A stretch of 64,000 bases of DNA, from assembly GCA_963921825.1 (NCBI GenBank), contig OY997593.1:43415111-43479110 (forward strand), read 5' to 3'. The notes beneath the pieces were generated by a model. That model did not search any database. It was given only the letters and a program-made list of their open reading frames with translations, and was not told where the DNA came from. Source of the stretch: Erodium maritimum. Taxonomy: Eukaryota; Streptophyta; Magnoliopsida; Geraniales; Geraniaceae. Position numbers and translations under genes: made by a program. Positions 21,917 through 32,466 of this stretch are shown here, piece after piece; position 1 is the stretch's first letter, and each line of letters opens with the position of its first letter.

Positions 21917-22942
21917 GGGGCTATCCATTGAAAACTAAAAAAATACTATAAACTAAAAGCTATTTCTGTCCATTAGATTAAAGAGATCCAAGGACTCAGA
22001 ATTTTTTGTCAAAAAATATGTATATTATACAATTAAAAAAGTAAAGGGCAGATTAGGAAATAAATATTTCTCTTACTTCTCCCGCAATTTAAATACTAAA
22101 TTATTCCTATTTGTATGCAAATTTTTGGTAACCAACACGTTAACTAATTTTAACTGCAAGAGAGTAACTATTATAATATTTTTAGATTTATGTATCACCC
22201 ACTGTATTTATATTATTTTATTTTCATGTTGTTTCCATATTATTTATGTGTTATATTTTAATAATAAAACTTTAAAAAGTTGTTTCGATTGATTGATTGT
22301 AAGGTAATATTTATGATGTGCTTCTTTTCTTTTCTTATTTGAAAATGTATCGATTGTTTCAATACATAAGATTAATTATTATATATTATTATACTAATTG
22401 TTTCAATTGAAAACAGTTGCTTGATCTCACCGGAGATGACGAATCCCTCGTCGTTGCCTCCGATATCAGTTTTGGTCAGATCTGGAATGGAGGAGCCGAA
22501 GGCTGGTATGATCGTGGAGGAGACGATTTGGAAAGGAGGAAGCTAGAGGATGCAAGGGGAGCACATCGCTCGATCTCGCCGGAGGAGACGAAGCTCTCGT
22601 CATTTCCGTCTGATCTCGCCGGAGAAGACGAAGCTCTCGCCATTGCCGTCTGATCTCGCCGGAGAATAAGGTGGAGGTGTCCGGTTGGGGTGGTTCGGCG
22701 TGAGAGCTAGGTGATAGGTGAGAGAACAAAAAGGTGAAAGACGTGTGAGATAGTAGGGTAGATTAATGTAGTTAAAAGACAAATGTACCCTTTTGTCTTG
22801 TAAATTTACATTAAAGAAATCAGAAAAATGTGTAATTACAATAAATGTCATGATCAATCTCAGCCCTCTATATATAGCATCTTATGGCTGATATTGATTT
22901 TCACTTTATAGTGAAACTATTAGTTTCTAGTTGATAATGACC

Positions 22943-22945
<3 letters not shown>
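21917..22945. mobile_element. (TA)n-flanked element, family E, with gene-like insert
   Basis: Left end GGGGGCTATCCATTGAAAAC. The right end, read inward, is GAGGGTCATTATCAACTAGA and then AACTAATAGTTTC; the inverted similarity is weaker than in families B-D. AT-rich arms surround a GC-rich block at 22417-22670 with three GATCTCGCCGGAGAAGACGA-type repeats, which looks like captured coding or 5' leader sequence. A long TA run (22946-22993) follows. Confidence 0.55.
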
Positions 22946-22992
<47 letters not shown>

Positions 22993-22996
<4 letters not shown>

Positions 22997-25900
22997 ACAC
23001 TATATATTAAAAACCTATGATTTAATACAAACTAGGGACTAAATATGGTCATTCGATTAAAGCTACATGGATGGACATGATTTAGTTTCTAAAATGACAT
23101 AATTTCTTCCAAAAACGCAGCAAGGGATAATATGGGAAGCACTAATTTTATCTCTCATGTGCACATCCCTGTATATTTACAGCTAATTGATATTGTATGT
23201 GCAAATCTCTCCATTTCAGCATATCTCTGTATTGTCTTGTATTAGTGTTTTTTTAAATTATCACTTTATTTGTTGGTGACTTGTATAATTTATTTTTATT
23301 ATTTTCAATTTCATTAATGGGGTTTCATCTATTTGTGAAAAGTTTACTCAAATGTGTCATTTCATTTGTTACATTGATTCATTTCGGTCAATGAGTTGTT
23401 TCACTTCAGTAATACTTTTGTTGCATGCCATTTTGAATTGTTTCGTTTTACAATGCAATTTTTTTAAGGAATTATCTATTGTATCATGTAAGTGCACATT
23501 AAAAAGAGGTATTTGCATTCCATATTAAAACATGTCTTCATTCAAGTTTACCCATGTTTCTATCGTTTTGTTTTTATCTCTTAATTGTTACATTTCATCG
23601 TTACCAGTCATTATTCCATTGTATCATTTCATTTTTTACATTGTTTCATTTTGTTGTTGCATGACATTGATTATATGTTTCATGTCATTGACAGTGCTAA
23701 AATTTTCCAATTCCAAACCAATACATTGTTACATTCATAACAAATGAAAAATCTAACTGAAAGAACATATTATGTGAAGTGAAACAATTTGTTTTTTCAA
23801 ATGAAACAATTTATCATAAAATGCATATCAATCGTAAAAAGATGAATATTGTGAATAATCACATGACACTATCTATTTTGTTAAATGAAACAGTTTATTT
23901 TATGTTATCTCTAACCATATGATATGAAATATTAATCAGATTTACATAAAACAACTTAGTTTATCATATGAAACAATTAATCATATATAATAATGGGTAA
24001 ACTACAAATGCATACCCTTATGTATGCATGTTTAACCGATGAATACCCTGAAGGTTAAAGTTAACTGATGCATACCCTAAAGTTTCATGTATTAACCCAG
24101 AACCCCTTCCGTCAGTCAGACTGTAACAGTGAAGTGTTAAAAGATCAAAATACCCTCAACTACCCTTCTATATTACACAACTTGTCACAATTCAGTTTTT
24201 AATTCTTTTTTCATTATTTTTTCCTCTTTCTCTAACCTTTTTCTTTGTTTACATTTTTAAATTATTTTTAATTCTAAGTCTTTATTTAAAATTTTCAGAT
24301 TATTTTTTTAATTTCAAATTTTAATATAAACCTATTTTTTTAATTCATCTCTTATTTATTTACAAATTTCAGATTTTTTTTTTAATTTTAGATTTGTAGT
24401 TTTCCCTAGATTTTTTTTTGAATTATCTCTTCAAAATAATTTGTTAAATCTAAAAATTATTTATCATATAATTAATTAATATATAAAATTTATGTAAATT
24501 TTTATTATTGCTAATATATAATTTACATATTTACAAAAATAAAATAAAAAACAAAAATTCGTCTTCCCCCAAATCAGCCAGTCCTGACTTGTCTTTCCCC
24601 AAATCAACAAATCTCTGACCCACAAATTCAAATTCATGCTATCTCTTCACTGAAGTTGGAGAAAAATTAACAAGTGAATAAGATAACAAATAGCAAACCC
24701 CATCTGAAGACAGGTCTGATATTCTTCACAGGTCGAAAGAGAGAAAGAGATGAACTAGAGAGAGAAAGAGATGAACTAGAGAGAGAAGAGATCGATACAT
24801 CGGAGGAGGAGGGGTAGTGAATCGGCCTCGAACTCACAGATCTTGTTCGACACTGTCTCCGTTTCTGAAATTTCTACTTGTGTGAAGAGATCAATAAGAG
24901 GATAAGGTTTGTGTGGAGGTTAGTTAGATGATTTGAGTGGATAGAAAATATTGAGAAAAGAAGCTGAATGGTGTATGTATGAATGTTTCATGTTGAAGAA
25001 GATGAATAGTGTATATATGAGGAAGAAGGTGAATGAAGTATGTATGAATGGGTTTTAGATCTGAGGAAGAAGTAGACCTAAGACATATATTGGTTTTGTA
25101 TTTCTATTTCTTTTTTTAATTAATAAAATTAACAACAAAGAATTGATATTAAGAATGATTTTTTTTTATTTTAATTTTAATTGTGATTTTGATTTCTAAG
25201 GGTATTTTAAAAAAAGTTAACGGAATATGGATGGAAAAGTGGATGGAAGGGGTTCTGGGTTAATACATGAAACTTTTGGGTATGCATCAGTTAACTTTAA
25301 ACTTCAGGGTATTCATCGGTTAAACGTGCATACTTCAGGGTATGCATTTGTAGTTTACACTATAGTAATATCACATAACACAATCTATTTTGTTAATCAC
25401 ACAATTCAATCATCAATGAATATAAGAATGAAATACTATTCTAAATAAAAGTATTAGCTCGATATATATAAACGGATCATATCACATGTTAAATTATATC
25501 CCTGGTTTAATCATATCCCATATGAACATCAGTTTGCAATTGAGTTGAAATCAGCTTTCATGCAACTGCAATCTAATGAAATTCATCTCGTAACATGGAA
25601 CATTTATCTCTTGCCATTGGACAAAGCGTGGCCGAGCTTGCGAGTCCGATCTAACCAGCCCTGTCGACGGCGACGTGGTTCTAGATACGGTGTGATGGAT
25701 TTCAACCCTCTCCTCCTGTGGTCCTATGGATGCTCTTGCCACCACACGGGCCAGTTTGTTGCTCTGACTGTCATTTCCCCACAACCGATCAAAATCGCGA
25801 GGTCGGATGCGGTACCAAAACTTTCGTCACGCGAGCTTCACGATTCTCGGATTTATTCCATTGTGGCGCCCTCTCCGTGGTTCGATGGTGAGTTCACGTG

Positions 25901-26395
25901 ATGTCCGTCATTCGTGATTCGCTGGTGGTTCTCGTAAAAGGGTCGTTGTTGATTCTCGAAGCGGGGTGTGGGCCGTCTTGGATAGAAGAGAACACCACCA
26001 GAATACATGCACCCATAGAAACCTTGACAAAATGGAAATAAACTGAAGAGATGGAATTAATTTGAAACTCTAAAATTGGAAAGCAATAGACGTCTAGAGA
26101 GAAATTTCCGAAAGATCTTGGATATGGAATTAGGTTGATGCTCTAAAATTATAAAGTAAGATATGTGTAGAGAGAATCAAGGAATTTTGAATATACAGAA
26201 GATTTTGGGAGATAAATTGACGTTGTTGCGACTGAAATGCCCTTATGGGATTCAAATTACAATATTCTAGTGATAGTTGATGAAAATTACGAGATTGTGC
26301 GATTGAAATCTTGGCCGTCTAAAATTTGCAATCCAATGACTATTGTTTGTCCTTAGTTTGTATTAAACATTATGGTTTTCATTGGATAATAAGTC
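22993..26395. mobile_element. (TA)n-flanked element, family F (~3.4 kb), with nested Mutator-like element
   Basis: The left terminus (GGGACACTATATATTAAAAA, then TTTAATACAAACTAGGGACT) and the right terminus read inward (TTATTATCCAATGAAAACCA, then TTTAATACAAACTAAGGACA) form an inverted repeat of roughly 75 bp. A Mutator-like element occupies 23995-25360. 25600-25960 is GC-richer and gene-like. The stretch 23200-23980 is rich in TGTTTCAT and its complement ATGAAACA. I find no transposase. Confidence 0.65.
23995..25360. mobile_element. Mutator-like non-autonomous element with long inverted repeats
   Basis: The left end GGGTAAACTACAAATGCATA and the right end read inward GTGTAAACTACAAATGCATA start terminal inverted repeats of more than 110 bp (both contain AACCCAGAACCCCTTCC). 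It is flanked by TATAATAAT (23986-23994) and TATAGTAAT (25361-25369), a 9-bp duplication with one change; 9 bp is the Mutator length. The interior is AT-rich and holds no transposase. Confidence 0.85.
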
Positions 26396-26409
26396 TATAT
26401 ATATATACA

Positions 26410-27322
26410 TGGATTACATTCAGGTACGAATTGGCTAATTTTGTACGAAATACGATGCAATCCCAGCTTTGGAATCGCATGTCATCGCAATTCGCAAGGT
26501 ATATTTTTTTTCACCTAACTTCTTATTTTGATCTTTCCCGCTTGGTTTCAACTCCTGTTTAATTTTTTCTTGCGCCAAATATTTTCTTTTTTTCAAGATC
26601 TATCTATTAAGTAGCATATTGAATATGTTTTGAAGCAAGAAAAGACATGTAGAAGCAAAAACACAAATTGTTAACTGTGCACTAATGTATGTGTTTACAA
26701 CTGCATTTGTATGAATAAGTTAATCGTAATGTATGTTTTTTGTATATATGTTGTTTGCAACTGCATGTTTTGTAATTTTCATTTATATGTGACGCTAAAC
26801 TTAATATATGTTTATGCATTTTTCAATGTATGTTTTTTCCATTTTCATTTGTATGTGTAAGTCAACCTTAATGCATGTTGTTTCAGTTGTATGTATACGG
26901 TAAGCTTAATGTGTGTTCTTACTATTTTCATTTGTATGTGTATGTATGTTCTGTACGTGTAAGCTAATAAATTAAGATTAGCTTACACATACATTAAGAT
27001 TAGCTTATTCATACAAATACAATTGCAAACACATACATTAATGTACGGTTGACAATTTATGTTTTTTCTTGTACATGTTTTTTTTGCTTCAAAACATATT
27101 CAATATTCTACTTGATAGATAGATCTGGAAAAAAGAAAGTTTTTGGCGCAAGAAAAAATTAAATCGGAGTTGAAACGAAGCGAGAAAGATCAAAATAAGA
27201 AACTTGGTGAAAAAAATCAGCCTTCCAAAATCGCAGCCCTTGGGAATTCTACGATTCCAAAATTGGGATTAATTCATATTTTGTATCCAAGGATGGGTTC
27301 GTACCTGAAAGTCCTCCTATAT
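26410..27322. mobile_element. (TA)n-flanked fold-back element, family G, copy 1
   Basis: The left end ATTACATTCAGGTACGAATT and the right end read inward GACTTTCAGGTACGAACCCA match. The inverted similarity extends through nearly the whole element: TTCTTGCGCCAAATATTTTC near 26569 mirrors GGCGCAAGAAAAAATTAAAT near 27145, and TAAGATTAGCTTACACATAC lies near the centre. The DNA could fold into one long hairpin. There is no coding capacity. Confidence 0.75.
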
Positions 27323-27545
27323 ACATAAAGTGAACACAAATGACAATGTAACTCACATCTAACTTAGGCTCTTCCACAACTTAAGTTTGATGAGTATGAT
27401 TACGTGTTTCATAAACATGGCAGAAAACATATTTTTTGTCAAGTAACCTTATTAATCTAGATTCACATGCATCATGAAAACTAATCTAGAACATGTATTT
27501 AAGTGTTTACCTTGATGACGAAAAACGTATGATACTTGAGCTTGC
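27323..27545. other. Unassigned spacer between fold-back copies
   Basis: AT-rich sequence with no reading frame or repeat match that I can see elsewhere in the window. Confidence 0.4.
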
Positions 27546-28313
27546 TAGTTCCAGTAATGAGATGCAATCGCAATTCGCAAGGCTGGATTTTTTTCCACCA
27601 AGTTTCTTATTTTGATCTTTCCCGTTTGGTTTCAACTCCGATTTAATTTTTTTCTTGCGCCAAATTTTTTATTATTTCAAGATCTATCTATCAAGTAGCA
27701 TATTGAGTATGTTTTTGAAGCAAGAAAAGACATGTAGAAGAAAAAACACAAATGGTTAACCGTGCATTAATGTATGTGTTTGCAACTGCATTTGTATGAA
27801 TAAGCTAATCGTAATGTATGTTTTAGTATATATGTTTTTTGCAACTGCATGTTTTGTAATTTTCAGTTATATGTGACGCTAAACTTAATATGTTTATTCA
27901 TTTTTCAATGTATATTTTTGTCATTTTCATTTGTATGTGTAAGCCAACCTTAGTGCATGTTGTTTCAGTTGTATGTATACGGCAAACTTAATGTATGTTC
28001 TTACTATTTTCATTTGTATGTAAGCTAATAAATTAAGATTAGCTTACACATACATTAAGATTGGCTTATTCATACAAATACAATTGCAAACACATACATT
28101 AATATACGGTTGACAATTTGTTTTTTTGTTGGTACATGTTTTTTTTTTTGCTTCAAAACATAATCAATATGCTACTTGATAGATAGATGTTAAAAAAAGA
28201 AAGTTTTTGGCGCAAGAAAAAAATTAAATCGGAGTTGCAACGAAGCGAGAAAGATCAAAATAAGAAACTTGGTGAAAAAAAAATCAGCCTTGCGAAATCG
28301 CAGCCCTTGGGAA
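27546..28313. mobile_element. Fold-back element, family G, copy 2 (right end replaced by a LINE)
   Basis: GATGCAATCGCAATTCGCAA onward tracks copy 1 through the central hairpin and on to GAAATCGCAGCCCTTGGGAA, where the LINE tail begins. Copy 1 continues with TCTACGATTCC at that point. The left tip with GGTACGAA is also missing. Confidence 0.7.
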
Positions 28314-28500
28314 TTTTTTTTGATAAGCGAAGAAATTTTATTAGGCAAGCGTTCAACAAGAAAAGTAAAACGAAGCAACAAAAACGATCCTTAAAAGGAC
28401 CTTTTCCCCAAACCGAAACAAGCAAAAAGCAACATTAAAGACAAAACAAAAACAAAAACATATCCGGGAGCAAGCTTAAGCAGAGCACCATCCTCCTTGC

Positions 28501-28947
28501 CTACTTCCGATCCGGATTCAAGCAGAGAAATCGGTTAGATACCGGAAAAGGAGATGAATTTCCTGGAGGTACTTCCGGAATTTCCTCAATCTCCCTCTCC
28601 TCGTCATCCTCCTCAACCTGCTGTGGGAATTTATAACCTGGAGAGGTGACAACATTCTTTTTCACGAATCGCTTGCTAAAACTCCACGAACCTTCTTTAC
28701 TTTGTTTAGCAATATCGATAGTGAAGCCTCCCACAGAACCCCCTTTATCAGCCGATGTTTTGGCCCTTGTCTGGTAAAAAACCATTGGAGGGACTATCTT
28801 TTTTGGTTGTCCTTTTTTTGGACGACCACATTTCTTTGGAACCTCCTCGGGAAGACAAGACCTAGAGAGGGGCATCCCCAAAAGCAACCTGCACAAAAAA
28901 AACTCACTCCAACCATCTACTGCAACCAGATGATCAAAAACGACCAC
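28501..28947 (-). pseudogene. LINE C-terminal frame with AT-hook-like motif
   Basis: A 148-codon frame just downstream of the zf-RVT part. It contains KKCGRPKKGQPKK, which resembles an AT-hook core (GRP flanked by basic residues), then YQTRAKTSADKG and FTIDIAKQSKEGSWSFSK, and an acidic stretch EEDDEEREIEEIPE. A second LINE fragment (43367-43633) carries YQTRARTSADRG and FLVDIAKKDSAGNWSHSSK. The frame is therefore a conserved part of this LINE family, either the end of ORF2 after a stop or a separate product. I do not recognise a named domain. Confidence 0.5.
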
Positions 28948-28982
28948 GCCTCACTCTTGGCCGAATACACCAGTTAGGGGAT

Positions 28983-29333
28983 CTACTCCACTCTGCAAAT
29001 GTGATACCCGATCTCAAAGCCTTCGACAAACGAATGGTTCAAAATCTTCCTGAAAACAATACCCCCAACTTCAATAACCTGCTGAAACACTACAACATTG
29101 CGAAGTAACCACAAATGCCAAATAGTAATATAGCACACTATAACCCACACCTTCCATAAATGATGGGAGCCCACACTCTTCCATATGAGAAGGGAATCAG
29201 CAGCAGTCTTAGACATGACCCACTGAAAATTCCACCAACTGAAAACACAACCCCAAAACCACCACGAGACCACACAATGTAACAAAATGTGATCCGTAGT
29301 CTCCATAGATGACTTGCAAAAAGGACAAAACAT
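28983..29333 (-). pseudogene. LINE zf-RVT domain, C-terminal part
   Basis: Starts MFCPFCKSSMETTDHILLHC, the CxxC...H...C zinc-binding core of the zf-RVT domain, followed by VVSWWFWGCVFSWW. The N-terminal half lies at 32462-32640, on the other side of the inserted solo LTR. That location shows the two pieces were once joined. Confidence 0.85.
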
Positions 29334-30239
29334 TTGATTATGTCACGCCCCAAATCCGGTATTGACCGGACTCGAGACGTGACTTGAAAATAATACAAAA
29401 TGTAACCACAAAAGTGTCTCAAATCCACTATAACTCTCCAAGTTTAGTTTCCATCAAAATATCTCAAGTAAAAGTTACATAATAAATTCTTTAAACATAA
29501 GGTTCGTAACCAAAAATAGGACCATAATCATCTCTAAAGACAAAAGCACCCGGACCCACAGAAGCTCCCGAGCCTCGAGTCCACTACTCAACAAGCACGC
29601 CTGTAAAAACAGTCAACAAAACAAATAGGGGTGAGCTTGCGCTCAGTAGGAAAAATAGAAAAACAGTTTAACCTCAAATTTAGTAATAAAATAGTTTTAG
29701 CATGATAATACATATCACAATTAATACTTTTAATCAAAATGATGTTCTAACATAGGCAAGATAAGAATAATATCACATTCTTAAGGATAACGGTCTTTAA
29801 GTTTAACAAATAGAAATTCACAATTTCGTTCGGGCCTCAATGATACGGAGAACTAAGAAGATGTTGAAATACGGGAATAAAACGGGTATTTAACGCTTTC
29901 AAAGAGCCAGTAACAATCATAGAAAATAAAGTAAACAATGCATTTATTAACAATCAATAGAAGATAGAGCGTTTAAGTAATGCCGTGGGACATAAAGTCA
30001 CCACCCTCCGATCCACAATGCTCTTTGTGTCACGTCGGATCCCATACTCCGATCCACAAGAGTATTCGTGTCATATCAGATTTTCCCTCGGTCCAGAGGA
30101 GACGCATACATCGGGCTACCGGTAACAATCCCTGAGGGACGCTTATCCTCGGGATTCTCGAAAATGCCCCCAAAGGACCATATGTCATAGGGAACCAAGG
30201 TAATGCTCCCGCAGGACGCATACACTCGGGTGAATCTCA

Positions 30240-30560
30240 AGTAACCATTCCCCACAGGGTAAACCATCCAACTGCCCCGCAGGATCCAATAACCAATGCC
30301 CCGCAGGGTCCTCCAATCAATGTCCCGCAGGATCAACCAACCAATGCCCGCAGGGTCCTCCAATCAATATCCCGCAGGATCAGCCAACCAATGCCCCGCA
30401 GGGTCCTCCAATCAATATCCCGCAGGATTAACCAACTAATGCCCCGCAGGGTCCACAACCAATATCCCGCAAGATTAGCCAATCAATGCCCCACAGGGTC
30501 CACCACCAATATCCAGCAGGATTAACCAACCAATGTCCCGTAGAGTCCACCAATCAATAT
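30240..30560. repeat. Short tandem repeat of CCCGCAGG(G/A)T units in the solo LTR
   Basis: Units of roughly 25 bp alternate CAATGCCCCGCAGGGTCC and CAATATCCCGCAGGATTA, about ten in number and slightly diverged. Confidence 0.75.
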
Positions 30561-30586
30561 CCCATGGCTATGATACTACCAGATTA

Positions 30587-30608
30587 CCCCCCCCCCCCCC
30601 CCCCCCCC
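30587..30608. repeat. 22-base homopolymer C run
   Basis: Twenty-two consecutive C on the plus strand, that is G on the LTR sense strand, just after the short tandem repeat. The exact length may be a sequencing estimate. Confidence 0.85.
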
Positions 30609-32466
30609 GGTGTAAGTACCATACCAAACAACCAAACATCCTAAGAACACGAACAAGAGAAACACATATCCACACGTCAAACAACCAAAGCTTAGCAAAT
30701 CACACTTTCATCACCACAGACACCCAAGAGATTTATATATCTTTACACTTACCATTATACTTACCAATCACGATCCATCGGTCCATCGATCACCTGATCG
30801 TACCGTTTGGCACAATCAGTCATACTCGATCATCCATTCAATCATTCAAGCATTCATTCAATCACCCAATTTATTCAAGCATTCATTCAATCATTCAAAC
30901 ATACGATTTAGCTAGTTTCATTAGACTCTTAATCTATCTTAAAACTAAGCAAGCAAGCACGTGAGGCAACCACAACCAATCCTATGGCTCATCACAGCCT
31001 TTCTACCAGTAAAGCAATTTCCCAGGTATTGAAAGCGAGTTAAACTAGTTGTTCACATCCTATGCATGCATACTAGACACGTCCGGTTATCAATAATTGA
31101 AAGACGGTTATTTTAGTTATTCGCATCCTATATGCATCTCTAGGACCTTTCCGATTTTATTAACCTAATAGGCATACTAAGTATTAAAGTGCACGAGGAG
31201 TTTAGTACTTTCCCTACCTTGTGGTCTTCCTCTAATAATCCTTCTAGTTGCTGACGACCGGGCCAACTCCATCTTCTCGGGCGAAGTCCAAGCTCTCGGG
31301 CAAGGTCCAGTCTGGCTTTAACAGATAAACGGTCCAATCAGTTCTCAAGTGTCCAAAAATCCTCGGAACGTCTCAAACGTCTTTAAATTACCAATTTTAA
31401 GTCAAATTAATTAATTAATTAATTATACTGATTTTAAAAATAATAAAATATTCAAGCGGTCTGACCCTGATCCGACCCGGATCCGACCCAAAACCCGACC
31501 TGACCCGGACCGACCCGACCCAGACCCGATCCAGGTCTGGTCCAGACCCGATCCCGGTCCGAGTGCAAAACCCGTCCTTTGATCTGGGCCTGGCCCAAAC
31601 CTAATCTGATCCTGGGCCGTGTCCAGGCCCATGGATAGTCCAGGCCCGGCCCGTCTGGCTCTGTGACTGGTTGAGGACAGCTCCGGCGAGGCTCTGGTTC
31701 TCAGGCCGCCGTCAACGGCGTCGTACATGCTCCACGAGGGGAAAACGAGGGCACCGAGGGTGGCAGGCCTCACGACGCGGTCGTGGCCGGGGAGACGAGG
31801 GCTCCAGCGCGAGCCCACACTCATTTCCATCCCAGATCTGATGAACCAGCAACTCGCCGGCGAGGGTTTCGTCTGAAATAGCTCGAACCGAGCTTGGGAA
31901 GGAACGTCTCCGGCGAGACGAGGTTGGGAAGGGAGAAAATGGGACGAGGGGGGCACGAGTAGCGCTATTTCCCCGTCGCTGGCACGATTCGCACTCGGGT
32001 TAGGGCACAGATCGAGAATCTCCGGCGAGGGTTTCAGTTTCTGGCGTGAGGCGAGGCGGCTGTACCTCGGCGTCGATTCGTACCGGCACGGCTCCGTTCG
32101 TGGAAGGGAGAGAAGGACGGCGAGGGGTGGCGAGGGGTTGCTCGGCTTCGAGATTGAGGGAGAAGAGGGGGAGAGTAAAAAAGAGATTCAGAGAAAGAAG
32201 GGAACGAGGCGGCCACTCTTTTTTTTGGGGAGTTGTGCGCGTAGGAGGAAGGAGATGTAGCTTTAGTGTTTTTGAAGTGTAAAAGGGCTTGACGCGAAAA
32301 ATGGGTCAGGTTGGCTTGGGCCTGGTTTCTGACCGGGCCTGGTCTGCCTTATCCAGCCCAACTCTTAAACCACCCTTTTTTTTCTCTTCAACAATACTTA
32401 TTGCAATTTCCTATCCCAAGGTTTCTGATTTCACAACATTATCCTTTAGTGGGGTTTTACAGATTA

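Larger units (their letters stand above)
29341..32461 (-). mobile_element. Solo LTR of a Ty3/gypsy-type element (3121 bp)
   Basis: On the minus strand it starts TGTAAAACCCC and ends TTTGGGGCGTGACA. It is flanked by GATTA on both sides (29336-29340 and 32462-32466), a perfect 5-bp duplication. There is no internal region, so it arose by recombination between two LTRs. Its GGGGCGTGACA end and the GAGCGCAAGCTC hairpin (near 29630) tie it distantly to the other gypsy LTRs here. It contains a tandem repeat, a 22-base C run and GACCC-rich sequence (31440-31560). The open frames within it follow these repeats and are not genes. Confidence 0.92.

Noticed and set aside
21416..21928. 170-codon frame over the (TA)n cluster
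   Set aside because: It is made of TA-run translation (alternating Tyr and Ile) and the TTTGCGG repeats of family B.
30533..30964. 143-codon frame on the plus strand
   Set aside because: It runs through the C homopolymer and ATTCA-type simple repeats of the solo LTR and has no coding signature.
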